The translations under genes and the position numbers were made by a program. From Echinococcus granulosus (lineage: Eukaryota; Platyhelminthes; Cestoda; Cyclophyllidea; Taeniidae): DNA of 64,000 bases. This document shows positions 33,401-45,737 of the stretch, piece after piece. The notes beneath the pieces were generated by a model that did not search any database, was not told the DNA's origin, and saw only the letters and a list, made by a program, of their open reading frames with translations. Location: contig NW_020170387.1 in assembly GCF_000524195.1 (NCBI RefSeq), positions 719,980 to 783,979 on the forward strand, written 5' to 3'. The first letter of the stretch is position 1. The number at the start of each line of letters is the position of its first letter.

Positions 33401-36400
33401 GCCTGCCTAAAAGCTTTCGTTAACTGCCTGACTGACTAAATACGCAGTTCTTTTTATGCCGTAAAGGCCACTTAGATGGACTCACAAAGGGCACATATTT
33501 AAAAAGTTGCTGGTAAATCGATCTTCAAGACATAAGAATGGCTTTCACTTCAGATAAAAAAAATAGTGACGTTTACTTAAAATAATGCGAGATTTGCATA
33601 AAGTAACTCATGAAAATCTACTAGCACACCACCTAGTTCGGTTTATCTCCACCCAGACAGTGTCTACGAACAGTTTATAATTTCAAAACTTAAAATAGTA
33701 CAACATTAGTTGTGAGGATTGCATACTTGTTTCAAGTGTACATAAATACATAGACCATCACTAGTCCCCCAGCCCTTCTTTTCGTTTACAATAAGCCTAC
33801 ATCCTGACTAATGCACTCTTCAGGAATGATTCGAGGGCTGCAACTGTAAGCGCAGATCAAGGGAATTATTTATTTGCATGTAAATCAAAAAGTAACGTCT
33901 GCAATGATTACGTGAGCACTTAAGCTCCACGATTTTGTTTCTCTTCCTTCCCATTCGCAAAACATATAGCAATGTTGGCAGCAATAGTGTTGATAAAGTG
34001 GTCGCTGCTAAAGGGCCAAAGCGGTGTACTTGTATTTTTATTTGCCACCACGATACCATGCTTCAGAATAAACACCATTCTACCACCGCCTTGCCTTAGA
34101 GTCTGGTAAGTGGGCCGCTCGTGGTCACGCATTATTGTAAATAGGTTGTTTTGTCTATCGCCGTAACCAAAATGAACAATGTTTAAGCATTACACAAGTG
34201 ATAGGACTTGAAGCCTGTCTTACATTAGTCACTAACCGATAAAAGTAATTATTTCCTAAAACATCTAAATTTCGACCAAAGGTTATATTGAATAAAGCTG
34301 CCTCTGCTTACGTGAATTGTAAACGAAACCGTGCACAATTAAACACCATGTAACCATCAACCTATGGGTACATATGTGTGTTTGGCGTTCATTTTGCCAA
34401 GGTCACAAGGTCATAGGGAGGAGTCAACAAATGACTTCTCACTGGTGGCAGTACTTTGGTGAATAATGTAAACCGAGTAGGTTTTTGAAGAATGGAAGGT
34501 CGAGGAGCTAGAAAAATGTCAATGGCTCATCTGTGTCCTATTTGTCAAGCCATTGTTTCGATGCAACTTGGGACACCAACCAAGCGCCACGTTTACACGA
34601 CTCTGTCTGAAGTAGAAGCCGGGGATTGGATATGCAACGAATTATTTAAAACAACAGAAACAAGAACTTTACTTACGGATATAAGATTTTTTAGTCATGG
34701 CAAGCAACACATTGATACACCAGTTACTATAAGAGAAAATATAGATTTGGACTAAGAAATCCTTATCAAACGGTTATTATGAGATAACAATAGACTCACA
34801 CATGCTGGAATCCAAAGGGGCATACGTTTCCATTTTTGATACGATACTTTATACTGTCAGAGATCCACCCTTTAGGCTAGAAATCAGCCGAAATAGCAGT
34901 TACTGTGAGGTTTTTACTTCTTCCAGGTAATTAAATTGCACCCGCGGCGTAGAGACTGAGGAATTACGTAAAACATATTTGCATAAACATCCACTGTACC
35001 GTACATTTGCATTTCAGATTGCTTCAAATTCCAACAAATTAAAGTAGTTCTAGCGAAAGTGACCAGTCACTCAGTCACTTTTTCACTTGCGAAACTTTCC
35101 GAAAGGCTAAGAAATAAAAATTAACTATGGTTAGTTTTGGTCATTATACAGGGTAATAGCATTATTTACTGGATATAACTTACAAATGGAATATTTTTAT
35201 AGGAGTTCCATTTAAAAAGGCATGATTGAAAATGAAATGAACTTAATCGAATTTTTTTATTGAGATATGAAGGTGTGCCTATTTAGGTATAATTGTAACA
35301 AAACTATTTTTATTTTGATTTGGCATTTAACCACCAAAGCACTTTAGTCTCTATGGTTTCGGCTTCCTGTTTGGTATCCCAGCCTCCTGCCTGTGGTTAC
35401 ACACCCGCTCCTATTATAAATCAAAAAAATAGTAAAACGTCAAACGGCACCGGTTTGGCATACATTGGTTTCAAGGGAGCACACTGATGCCGGAAGTAAA
35501 AGAACTCGATCCGAAGGGACAACTATCTTGATAAGCTTGGTTGATTACCGACCCACTATACCACAAAAGAAAGACAGATGGCATGATCCGTGTAAACTAA
35601 CCAAAGGAGGTCATAGGAACCCCATTTACTGCAAAAAGGTAGTAATCAACTGAAGCGACACCGACTTGAACGATTTAAAAATGTTCATTGCAGAGAGGCC
35701 TGCTATACCTGTGTAAAGATGTACAAATCAAAACAATGAATGAAATTTTCTCTGTGCCCCTAGCAGCTGTACGGAAAGCAAACTGATTGTTAGGTGGGAT
35801 GGAATTGAGAATAGAGTGGCAAGAAGGAATAAATGGAAAATATTAGCTTATTATTATTCCTGCACTTCAAAATTAGTGTTCTTACGAACAGTAGTTAGAA
35901 TGTGAAGTGCACTAGATTGGAGAGTATTACCTACCCTTAAGCAGTATGAGGCCAGTAAATTCCCTCCTCCAAAACATATTTTAAAAAGTACAGAACTCTT
36001 GACCCATTTGAATAGACGAGGTGAATCACTGACGTTGGGGTCAAATGTTCTTCTGCTTTGGTAAAAATTTATTGACAGTAGCCTATGATTGCTACCTGAT
36101 ATTTCAAACATCAACTACATTACAATGATCGAGTCAGCAAGTTGGTCAAGAGGAGCGTCAGGCACGCTGCTTTTGAGCAGGGAGGTATGTAGTGCCCCGG
36201 CATTTGATAAGTGTAGAAATAATTATGCCTGGCCTTGGTCTCTACAAGTCGTATTTTAGTATTAGTAATATAAGCTTTCGGTGGCACCAGAGGCATAAAA
36301 ACCTTTGTGATGAATTCCCTCTTCAAAATACGCATTCTTGAACAGAGCTTCAGGAAGAAGAGAGGAGATTTGTCGCGAAGTGCTCACAACTTTGAAATTA

Positions 36401-38739
36401 AGTCTCCTACATGTTATTATTACTGTTATAGGTTTGCGGATTGTTTTCTGTATTTATTAGTTAATTAAGTAAGGGTTGAGGTGGCCTCTACGAAGCCGCT
36501 GTGATGGCACACCTTTACGGTTAGCCACACCATAATGAAGGAAATTGAGACTACTTACAAACACAAGTAGGAATTAAAGCATTGTTAATTTATATATGCC
36601 TTGAATGACGCGGGTTTGCAAACCACCCATGAATCAAAATTACAAACTAAAATTCACTAAAGGTAAATTAAATTGGGGGTGATTTCTTGACAAACTTATG
36701 TTGCCATTATTAAACAGTTATGAAACATATAGTCGCTACCATATCTCTAGAATTTTGTAAAACACCTTACATTACGCTTTTTAATGAACAAAAGTCATGG
36801 GATTACTCGCAGACTCAAAATTAATTTTTCCAGAATTTACAGATAAACGAGGGTTAAATAAAATCCATGGCTTGCGAGTGAGTCGAGAGAAAGGCGTTCT
36901 TCTTAAAGCCTCCTACAACGGGATTGCACCATCTGCTAGTCCCTATAAGATTACAAGCAAACGGTCTTAACAATCACTGGGTAATGTTTTCCGGATATAC
37001 TGCTATTCTAATGAATGTATCATTGTGTGAAAACAGTTAAATGCCTACTCTATTTAGTTTACTCACTTTTTTGAGTTAAGTTTTCAATTTAAGCATGATT
37101 GTTTGAAAGGTATTTGATGCTTTTCTCCCACTGCATATGTTAGTCTTTCTCCAAAAGGCGTTTCTTGCATTTTCTACGGCTTTGTAAAAATGAATTTCGG
37201 ATGCATTAATTTACATATCAGTTGAAAAACAATAATATTATTAATGAAGGAGGGTCTAAATATGAAAGGAGTCCCAAATCAGAGGTTATTTCCATTACTC
37301 CGGTTTCAGCTGAGTCAGTGCCTATTTAGGTAACCCCACACTTCCGCTCCCTTTGTTTTAGAAAACAAGGTTTTAATTTAATTCACTCTAAAAACAGCGC
37401 TTACATGTTTATTTTTTATAAGGAAGTAAGGGGGAATACCCGGATGTAATTATTTGGGGAGGTGTAGGGTGTATGGATCCAAGACTGATTGATAAGTCCG
37501 ACCTCAAAAACCTGACTCAATGTGGATTGTTTGTTTTATCGCAGATATCATAAATCAAGTTGTTCTTTTATGATTTCCTTTAATTGGATCTAAACTTTGG
37601 CATTATTAAATTTTATGAAGATTCAGCTAACCGGTAGCATTCCGACTGTGCTCTCGGATTCAGCTTCTAGCTCCTATTAATGCTTTTTTAAGAAATTGGC
37701 TGCAAACACCCATGAACACAAGGTGATAGATATCAGATAAGGTAGATCATGGCTGCTTAATGCTCGCTAATCTCCTAGTCGCATCACGGTCATTAATCAG
37801 TAAGTGTGTGCGAACGAGACCGCAAGAAGCCGATTCGCTATCGCCTTTTCTTTGTTCTGAATAAAACGCGCAGGTTCATGCCAGCGATAGCTTTATGGTC
37901 TTTTATGCGTTCACTGTTTGCCTCCCTTACAAGCTTTCACTATAGGACGACCTGCAAGGGTTTTTTGCTGGTAAAATTCATCACAGTCTTGCAGAAACGT
38001 ATTTTAAAACTCCTCTTTTTTGCTGATGTAATGCATGCACTGAAGACTAGCATTGCCTAGCTATAATATTAAAACAAAAAATGTGTCTTGAATGATCATT
38101 TTGAACTCGTGTGCAGCGGAGCCCTACCGGTGCTCTTCTCTTATACTAAATTTAAAGTCGTTAATACTTAGGATTAACTCGTCTGTAAGTGGCTGTTCAA
38201 ATTATAAAAAAATTCAATGATGTTACTACAAATACCTTGTTATACACCACAGTAGTTGAACAGCTAGTGTTGCCTCTCTGCTTGCGAATTTTAGGCTGGT
38301 AACCAAGCGCCAACTTCTTCTTAGCCTCAAATCACCCCTCTGTAGAGCACAGAAATTTATTTCTGCGTTTCAGAATACATTTTGCATTCTCAAAGTTACT
38401 CATTTGGAAGATGAAAGTCAAAATACTTCTTACACAGTGACATTATTTTGCAGAAACGGACCCAACAATGATCGGGAAACTAAGCAAATGTGTGAAACTT
38501 TTTACTTGCAAGGGTAATAAAGCATCCCAAATCTACCTGGTTCCATCTGGGACCTGGAAATGCAGTTGTACATTTGATATGAAGCGATTTCAAAGGAAGG
38601 GAATATCGATGAGAGAGGTGCTTTTACTCAGATATCCAAGAATCATATTTTGCAAACCATCAAAATTATTTTTGAAATCCAATCTGAACAAATTACGTTC
38701 TTGAACTGCAAATTTTCTAGTAAATGGGTGCTGGCTCAC
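30488..38739. other. Gene-poor AT-rich region
   Basis: Short frames on both strands (for example 31481-31753 +, 34492-34755 +, 35854-36114 -) lack homology or paired splice signals. Nothing annotated. Confidence 0.5.
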
Positions 38740-38896
38740 CTCACGTTTAAAGAAAGGGAACAATTCACATCCTCTTCCTCTTTGATTCATCAGCTTTAAT
38801 GCAGTATCAAATATTCTCTTTTTTCGGTCGTTCAAAATGGAAAACATCTGCTCTATTCTGTCGTTTTTGTGCCTGAGAATCTCGACATCAAGTCTA
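38740..38896 (-). CDS. Candidate internal exon, charged helical segment, unknown protein
   Basis: The open frame spans this segment and extends beyond it. It is bounded by CTCAATCAG| on the 5' side and an optimal donor CGTGAG|GTGAGC in phase 0. The product is Lys/Arg/Glu-rich and helical in character (RLDVEILRHKNDRIEQMFSI and onward). It is phase-compatible with the candidate exon at 40200-40332. No family recognised; a coiled-coil protein is possible. Confidence 0.4.
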
Positions 38897-40199
38897 CTGA
38901 TTGAGTTTCCGTTACGATGCAAAATAATCGAATTTTGTGTATATATTCCGACAATTACCGAGTAGTTCATTTTCGGCCAACACTTTCCATCCAGTATACC
39001 CATTTGTAGATAACATCAATGTACAAATTACCTTACATATAAAGCGGTTAAGCATGAAATGTTAAGAAGGTTTTTGCATATTCCATCGGTTAATGTTGGG
39101 TTTTAGTAAAAGCATAGTTCCCATTGTTTAAAATAGTCCGTTTGTTCATTCCTAGGATTATTTCAACTTGGGAAAGTGATCGGTTGTAAACTCCAGTACT
39201 AGAAACCTAAACGCCAGTTTAACTAACTCAAATCAAATAATAACTTCAAAGCCTGTATGATCTTATCAATAAGATTTACTATAAGATGGGCTCATATATG
39301 AAAGCCATCCATTTGCCGATTGCCCTGTGATTCTGTTCCTCACCGTTCAGTCCCACTCGTCTATCGTTCGAGACAAGAGACCTCTGCAGTATCCAGGGTC
39401 CTAAAGAGAAATTGTGTGGGAATGTGAGGCGACGGCATCACCATTAGTCATACAAGGATTTGTGCATCGTCTGCACCGATGTGCACTGGCGGTCCCATCT
39501 CGCGGACGTGGCTTTGTGGATGGAGGAAGCATGGGTGGCTGGGTGTATGATCTCGGCGTGATTCACAATGCCCCACTCTGGCATCAGTCCCACTGTAGTC
39601 TTAACCTTAGGTCCAGTGGGACACAACCATCATCAAATAAATTATCGGACGTACATCAAAACCTGCATAGTGGGGGTGTAGTGGTGTAAACATATAAAGA
39701 TGAGGCTGATACCTGGTCCTGCTCATAGGCCAATGACTACCTGTTGTGCAAGTGGGCTTGGGATCTGAGCTATGATAATGGTAAATGCCCATATATATGT
39801 CAGTTTTGGTTACGTGGATATCACTAGATTACACATTCACGTTTAGAAAATTTAAACTGCTGATATCTTAAGCTCTTTTGTTTATAAATGACCTTAAGCA
39901 AAGGTTACAACAAAAATGGCAAGGCAGTGCCTTATCAATCCGATGTTTTAGTAATTTGATAATTGCGCAAATATTCCAAATAAAGTATTTTCAGAACAAA
40001 TAACACCACTGAAATCGAAATCGCTAATCAGCGTTACGTTTAGGAGGAGAACAGGAATGCATTGTAAAAAGCACTAATATCGAATTCAAGTCTTAAATGA
40101 ATCTTGCATTTTTGAGCAACGTGAGGAGGAAGAATGATGGGAAATTTTTTTTAGATGACAGGAATGTTTTCACTCAGCATCCTCCGATAAAAACGAAAC

Positions 40200-40332
40200 C
40201 TGGCAGCACGCAGAACTAATAAAAATGGGGTTAATCCCGCCATGTTGATTTCCCTAATGACTCCATCTGGCGCATCGAGGTCTTGTTCTCCTGCCTCTGC
40301 CTTGACAAACTTGCCCTCCCATTTGGTTCCGT
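40200..40332 (-). CDS. Candidate internal exon, unknown protein
   Basis: Preceded by an excellent acceptor (TTTTTT ... GTCTTCCAG) and followed by AG|GTTTCG in phase 2. It encodes GTKWEGKFVKAEAGEQDLDA and about 25 further residues. It is GC-richer than the flanking sequence. An antisense frame (40242-40436) is also open. Joining to 38896 keeps frame, so both may belong to one minus-strand gene downstream of ARHGAP19. Unassigned. Confidence 0.3.
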
Positions 40333-41294
40333 CTGGAAGACATGCATTAAAAAACCTCCCATTCAACCCTCCATCTGCCCCTCGGCGTGAACTTTATGAG
40401 GCTATGCTTCTCGATCCCCTCATTGACGCATCGTAAACACTACCCATGTGGTCGTACACCTTAATTTTAATCACGTCGTATTCATTTTACCACATGTTAA
40501 AGTTCATTTCGTTTACTTTTTTTAAAATAAATATCTTCTTAATTAGAATGAATATGCTTGGAACCGATTGGTGAAGTCCAAACATGCATTTAACGTGTAC
40601 CGCATCAATAAAAATGGTAGTTATTACAATGACACTACAGGGTCCACAATCCTGTAAGTAAGTGATAATGGATAGTTTGAATTTTGTTGATTCATTTTAG
40701 CGTTTCTACTTCTACTTAGCTGTTTGACCGAACAATCCAGTGCTTAATGTGATGATCATCGCTGATTCCGTAAACCAAATACTCTAGATATCGGGCTTTT
40801 TCATCCCACACATGACCACAGCATGTCAGTCTTTTCATAGCCAACTACCTATTATTAAGAAAATAAGACAAGATTTTTTGATTACTTTCATTGAATTTTG
40901 GTGGGTCCCTTCGTGCTCTAATTCGATTTGAATGATTAATATGAATACGATTTTTTTAATAATTATGTGCTTAAAGTTGAAAATAAACAGCGAAATTGTT
41001 AACAATAATGATCTTATAAAACTTGTAAGTAGAAGTGGGAACACCTCAAGAATACCTCCCTTTGAGTAAGGTATAAGTTAACGAAACCCCAGTCTTTGGT
41101 TTTTAATTGAATACGACAGGGAACAAACTTTTTAACATGCGAGGAGTATGTGAACCTATCAACAGGTATGTGTAGCAATTCATTCGCCAGGGCGAAGAAA
41201 ACTGAAACTTGGTTTGTTTCCAACACTCATTTAATGATAATCTCTTCACCAACATAGAAGTTACTTTTTTAAGTAATTTGGACCAGAAAATTGA

Positions 41295-41342
41295 CAACCG
41301 TAACGACTGACGCAACAATTAATTGTTGCGTAGTCAAGGTTG
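41295..41342. repeat. Nested inverted repeat with a perfect 22-bp palindromic core
   Basis: The core is ACGCAACAATT (41310-41320) followed directly by its reverse complement (41321-41331). It is flanked by GACT/AGTC (41305-41308 and 41332-41335) and then CAACC/GGTTG (41295-41299 and 41338-41342) with small asymmetric bulges. It has no coding context. It could be a cruciform or hairpin, or the centre of a small palindromic element. Confidence 0.75.
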
Positions 41343-43147
41343 ATTGGAAACGTTTTAAGATATAACGGCCTGGTAAATGTCCTAACAACCGATGGCCGTT
41401 GGCTTTGCATTTGTGGACGTGATTCATATGACGCAGCGTCACCATCCCCCCGTTGACGATATATAGGATGGATGATCGTTCCCATTGCCAGCTTAGCAAC
41501 TAAACAAATAACTAGAGGCAGTGTGAAAAAACAGGTCCAGTGGGAATTGCTTAACAATTTATGATTAAATTTTCCAAATTAACTGATAAGTTGATCGGAA
41601 AACCGCCAAGCCTTAAGGCGTTTTTTATATCATCGTCTAAGGCCGAATGTAAAGTAGGAATTTAAGCATATGTTAAACATCATTTTATTTTTGAATGGCT
41701 CTGCTTAGAAACAAAACGAAAACTTCCCAATAATGCATGTGTTTAAAGATGCCAAACTGGCGAAATTAAGTCCCCTAAGCTTTGTCAGGTCAGTCAAAAT
41801 TGGCTTATTTTTAGTTAGCAGATATCAGTACACATGTAGTTAATACATCTGACATCCAAAATAGACATACTTTTAAAGATGGATCACGCGGGGTCTAGGG
41901 TCAAGCACTTGAGTTTTCAGCAATATCATTTCTTCCACCTTTATCTCTCCGAAAACCTATAGAACATTCCGCCACGGGCCGATAGAAAATTGAGAGAAGT
42001 TTCATTTGTGGGTACGTATGTTGTTCGATTTTCTGACACCTCTTATAACATATTTAAGTAACTAGGTATTTCGTGCATTACTATTATTATTTATACGATA
42101 CACTGCATAATTAGCACGTCCGCAACTTGAATAAACAAAGGACATATATCCATTATCGGCGACATGAGTAATTTGTTTTGTGTGCTCTCACACCTATGAA
42201 TCCACGTGTAGCTAAGCGAGGATTTTATTAGTTGGTGAATGAGAAGACCTAGGGGAAGCTACAGACACCGCTGAACGCTCAAACATTGTCGTTACCATGG
42301 TGCGACAAGCCGTGACGTCGAACTAGGCAGCTGCGCAATTTAGCGACATAGATACACAGCTGAACTCTTCACCCCTTTCCCTATAATTGAAATGGGGCGT
42401 GATCTGCGTGACATGACCATGTATTGCGCAACAGTTGTTACTCCACTAACATTAAATCGGTTACCGCGGTAGGCGCAGCAATATCGAAAGTTGTGAGTCA
42501 ATTACTCAGCCCACCGGATGAAATGTTTAACAACTTGTCAGGTAAGAACATGGAGAGACACTCATTAGTAAAAAGGTCAATCTCCTGTTTAAGGTTTGCT
42601 TACTAACTTTTGAACAACCATTCCTTGGCCTTACCGGTTTTTTACTTTTAATTCAAACGGAGTTAGAGTAACCAAACATACTCTCAACCAGCCATCTAAA
42701 GACCTCAAGTCTTATTTTAAATTATTCAAAATGAGGCACGAAAACAAAACATAAAATGTACGGGACAGTTTTCCACACAAGCCGGGTTTGAATTGGAGGA
42801 AATTTTCGTTATAAGTGCGATTAAATCCCAAGAAAGCCTTAACTATGCTTTTATTGTGTAAAAAGGACTTCATTTGGGCCGTGCGCTGTTTATCAGGGAG
42901 TTTTTAAAGTTGTCTTAAGCGTATCCAGCCAAGCTTGCCACCGTCACCAGGTTTGAAAATCATGCTCGGAAGCCAGGACAACCTGGGAGAGCCAACCATT
43001 GTGACCCAATATCTGAAAACGTCACGATATACGTTTGATAAAGTTAGCCTCCAAAGCCGAAGACCGGATTAGGAGCCAAGACCCCCATTAGGTTCGAATC
43101 TGAACCTCGAATTCTTCGCGCAACAGATTAACGCGTTAAATCAGAGA
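41343..43147. other. Intergenic, downstream of ARHGAP19
   Basis: No supported gene. A CpG-richer block with a CRE-like TGACGTCG near 42312 might be a promoter for a minus-strand gene, which is speculative. Confidence 0.45.
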
Positions 43148-43153
43148 TTTATT
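43148..43153 (-). terminator. Poly(A) signal of the ARHGAP19 gene
   Basis: TTTATT on the plus strand reads AATAAA on the gene strand, 57 bp after the stop codon. It is the only canonical hexamer found close downstream. Confidence 0.65.
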
Positions 43154-43209
43154 TACACATTCAAATTTCACAATAGTGAAAATTTTGGAGCCTTGGTGAA
43201 AATATTATA

Positions 43210-43683
43210 CTACACAGAACATCTAGAGTTTGTGGGGGTTTTACAACCAGAAGTCAATGTTACGCAGGGCCTTTCAATCTTGCCTCGATGATAGTGCCTT
43301 CGCACAGGCATACGCTGTAAGCATGTATGCCTGCGAGTCGCGCTCAAAAGTCCCACGTGAGTAGTACCGTCAGCAGCCCTAATTCCAGAATTTGGGTAAA
43401 TATTTTCAGCTATGGGAGCACCCATATCTCCAAAAATCGGACTACCGATAGCCGCCGGCTTTTTGTGCCAATTCTGCTCTCGGTGTGGCTGTTTCGGCTG
43501 TTGATTGACCGATCGGATGGTGGAAGACAGGATGCCAAAAAGGGGACAGCATAGTGAACCCACGTTGCCCACGCCCAGACTGGACGAGGAATACGTCGTG
43601 GAAATCTCACCCCCAAGACCACCATTCACCTCAACCACTGGTGCTCTAGAAGTTTGACGCTTCGCTAAAGCACCGCTAAGGAC
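43210..43683 (-). CDS. ARHGAP19: ARHGAP19 exon 6: C-terminal tail
   Basis: Residues 542-698. Acceptor TTTCCCCTTTCAG. It begins VLSGALAKRQTS, vaguely like the S-G-L-I-K-R-K segment of vertebrate ARHGAP19, then becomes Ser/Gly and basic without a recognisable domain. It stops at TAG. Confidence 0.72.
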   Translation of the reverse strand, partial: VLSGALAKRQTSRAPVVEVNGGLGGEISTTYSSSSLGVGNVGSLCCPLFGILSSTIRSVNQQPKQPHREQNWHKKPAAIGSPIFGDMGAPIAENIYPNSGIRAADGTTHVGLLSATRRHTCLQRMPVRRHYHRGKIERPCVTLTSGCKTPTNSRCSV

Positions 43684-45698
43684 CTGAAAGGGGAAATAAA
43701 CACTCTCAAGCACAAATTCTGATGTGCAGAGGATTTTTGAACTTGAAACCAACCGCGTTCGAAGGGGTTTCAAGGCGCCGAAATGACGTTCGGTGCATGG
43801 AAGAAGGAGAGACCAACAACACATCCCTCAGCCGTTTGCGCACCTGCGGAGTCAGACCACCATTTGAGTTATTAATCCTCTGCACTAGACGAGCCTTCCT
43901 TGGGTCGGAATCGGGCAGAGCCTGCACAGTGGCGCAGAGCTCGGCTACTGCACATTCCGTAATTGTCAGACCAACATCACACAGATCGCTCTGAATGCCG
44001 CCCTGACTCTCGCTCGACTTGGCAAACATCAGGCCCGTGTAGAGGGCATCTCTGGCATCCTCTTCATGGCCAGAAGAAGTCATAGAACAGGTGTCCAAAC
44101 CGGAATCTTTTGAGGGGGAACGGCCACCCAGCAAGCCATTGGATGCCAGGTTTCGATCCATGTCGTCAACGAGAGCCTCTGGAATGCCGAACACACCCTC
44201 AGAGCCCTGGTTAATCATTAGAGTGGTGAGGCTGTTCAGTGTATCATAATGCTTGTGCAGGTCGGGGTTAGGGGACTGAAATAAGTTGGGTTACAGTTAC
44301 ATTGCCCATTAATTGAAATAACCAATAAGTAAGTATACCTACACAGGTTGGGGCGAGGAGCAGTGGTCCAAAAATGGTACCCAGGCTCTCGGCAGACATG
44401 CCATTGAGTTGCGCATAGCTCACTGTCTCAGTTAGGAGATCGAGAAGTCGACGTAATAGCCGTTGATTTCTCTCGGGGAGGAGGAAACGCAGAATCCGAA
44501 CTGCCATCAACTGCTTTGCTTGAGCCACTTGAAAGTCTGCTGGACTTAGAGGCACTTGCACTCCCTCATCGTTAACATGTCCTGAAGTGATCTCTGTAGA
44601 AAATAAACATGGGTTAGGCAAGTCGGTGAGGGAACGAAGTATAACATACTCGATACGGATACGAAAATTGGAAGGAGCTCCCGGGTGAGAATCGGATTAC
44701 GCATTTCTCGAAGCACATTCTTTAGAGTGTTGGCGTAGTCATGACCCTTAAGCTCATCAAAAGTACCGGGTTTAGCTTCAGATGCCTCTGCTTTAACCTT
44801 AATAGATCTTCTGCAAGACTTTCGACTCCAAGGGAAGCCAGACGAAGAGGACGAGGAGCTTGATGGCGCACAGTCGCTGGTGTTTACGAAACTGACAGGA
44901 AAGGAGACCTTCACCCCTGAAAGTATGCGCCTGCGGAGCTCTCGTTGGCGAACTATGTTCCCACTCTTTCGGAATATCATCTCCATTTTCAGGTCTAAGA
45001 GGAGACAATCTTTTTACATCTACAACCACGTCTGTAGGAAGCCCAGGCAATTCAAAATATAGCTTACTTTCATCAGTCGACAAATGATCCATGAGCTTCA
45101 TGATATTTTCGTAGATGGCATTTATCCTCCGGGTTCTCGCCGAGCCAGACAAGTCTAGATTTAATGCAGAAACGGAAATGACGATCGGCAGCAGAACCAA
45201 TGATGTACAAAATTCAGCTAGAGTGCACTTGCCATTGGTTGACTCATCCGATTTGTGCATTTGCCCCATAGAGCTGGCTAATCGTGTCCATGGTCGATTT
45301 TTCTTGTGCTTACACGTCGCATCGCCAGTAAATTCCGTTCCGGTGCACGCCCGAGGATTGTAGTTATTAAAGTCAGCAGGCAACTCGACTAGCAGAGAAA
45401 GGTGAAATTTACAGAGATCGATGAACTGTTGTGGCTTTTGGTTTCTGTACAAATTTACGTAGTCAACGGCCGCAGTCGTTGCAGCAAGACGATCAGCATA
45501 AGCCATGACAGTATCCTTTCAAGAAAAAATGGCAGTTTCAGAAAAGCATAATACTTGCAGATCTGCAGTACAGTTTAGCTCTTACCCTTGGATGCATTTG
45601 TACCTCTCTTAAGCGTGCAGAACACCGAATTATAAACATACCTGTAATTTTTTAGCGGACGGTGTGGGGTAAACAGATCTTTGGCGATGAGGAGCCAT
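43210..45698 (-). CDS. ARHGAP19: Rho GTPase-activating protein 19-like, 6 exons (whole gene)
   Basis: Exons from 5' to 3' on the minus strand: 45698-45642, 45515-45068, 44994-44650, 44593-44343, 44275-43754, 43683-43210. They total 2097 nt and close in frame (698 residues plus TAG). Known family role: RhoGAPs speed GTP hydrolysis by Rho GTPases; vertebrate ARHGAP19 acts on RhoA in dividing cells. Assignment rests on four alignments: YVNLYRNQKPQQFIDLCKFH (vertebrate F-V-E-K-L-R-H-E-K-P-E-I-F-T-E-L); MIFRKSGNIVRQRELRRRIL around the arginine finger R177; LKNVLREMRNPILTREL; and the C-terminal PDSDPRKARLVQRINN (vertebrate A-K-K-K-Q-L-I-R-Q-F-N). The usual RhoGAP Asn in M-x-A-x-N-L is Ser here. The protein is longer than the human one, mainly through inserts and a Ser/Gly-rich tail. 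The IFGxPL motif near the domain start is not evident. The last intron is the least certain part. Confidence 0.9.
43754..44275 (-). CDS. ARHGAP19: ARHGAP19 exon 5
   Basis: Residues 368-541, downstream of the GAP domain. Ser-rich segment SKDSGLDTCSMTSSGHEED, then the ARHGAP19-like LCATVQALPDSDPRKARLVQ and a basic helix. The proposed donor GCG|GTTGGT is phase 0 and gives a 70-bp intron. Without splicing the frame ends at 43706. Confidence 0.78.
44343..44593 (-). CDS. ARHGAP19: ARHGAP19 exon 4: C-terminal half of GAP domain
   Basis: Residues 284-367. LLPERNQRLLRRLLDLLTET and MSAESLGTIFGPLLLAP match the late GAP helices. The acceptor is TTTCTACAG. The donor TGT|GTAGGT is the only nearby one that keeps the next exon open (intron 67 bp). 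Confidence 0.88.
44650..44994 (-). CDS. ARHGAP19: ARHGAP19 exon 3: arginine finger
   Basis: Residues 169-283. Contains the catalytic arginine R177, a Ser-rich insert of eight consecutive serines with a basic stretch, then the helix TLKNVLREMRNPILTREL. Donor TCGA|GTATGT is in phase 1; the following intron is only 56 bp. Confidence 0.9.
45068..45515 (-). CDS. ARHGAP19: ARHGAP19 exon 2
   Basis: Residues 20-168. It holds the ARHGAP19-specific N-terminal segment, a Lys/Ser-rich spacer and the start of the GAP domain (IYENIMKLMDHLSTDE). The donor GAAA|GTAAGC is in phase 1 and splices across 73 bp to give STDENLKMEMIFRKSGN, which aligns with vertebrate L-R-V-E-G-L-F-R-V-P-G-N. Confidence 0.87.
45642..45698 (-). 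CDS. ARHGAP19: ARHGAP19 exon 1
   Basis: Encodes the first 19 residues (MAPHRQRSVYPTPSAKKLQ). The ATG sits just downstream of the CpG/CCAAT-rich block, and the donor CAG|GTATGT is in phase 0. It joins to GAT ACT GTC ATG at 45515 behind a TTTTTTCTTGAAAG acceptor, giving a 126-bp intron. A simpler model starting at the ATG at 45506 is possible. Confidence 0.7.
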
Positions 45699-45737
45699 TC
45701 AACCGAGCGGGGAACACCAGAACAAGGGAAAGGGGAA

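Noticed and set aside
34492..34755. 87-codon frame with a CPIC motif
   Set aside because: A single C-x2-C is not enough for a zinc finger, and no other coding evidence was found.
38464..38704. 78-codon plus-strand frame
   Set aside because: It partly overlaps the better-supported minus-strand exon's frame, and has no paired splice signals or known family.
43020..43112. GGTTCGAATC resembles a tRNA B-box
   Set aside because: It is part of a local AGGTTC...GAACCT inverted repeat. No matching A-box at the right distance or acceptor stem can be folded.
44880..45363. Plus-strand frames across the ARHGAP19 exons
   Set aside because: The minus strand has the RhoGAP homology and matched splice phases; these are shadows.
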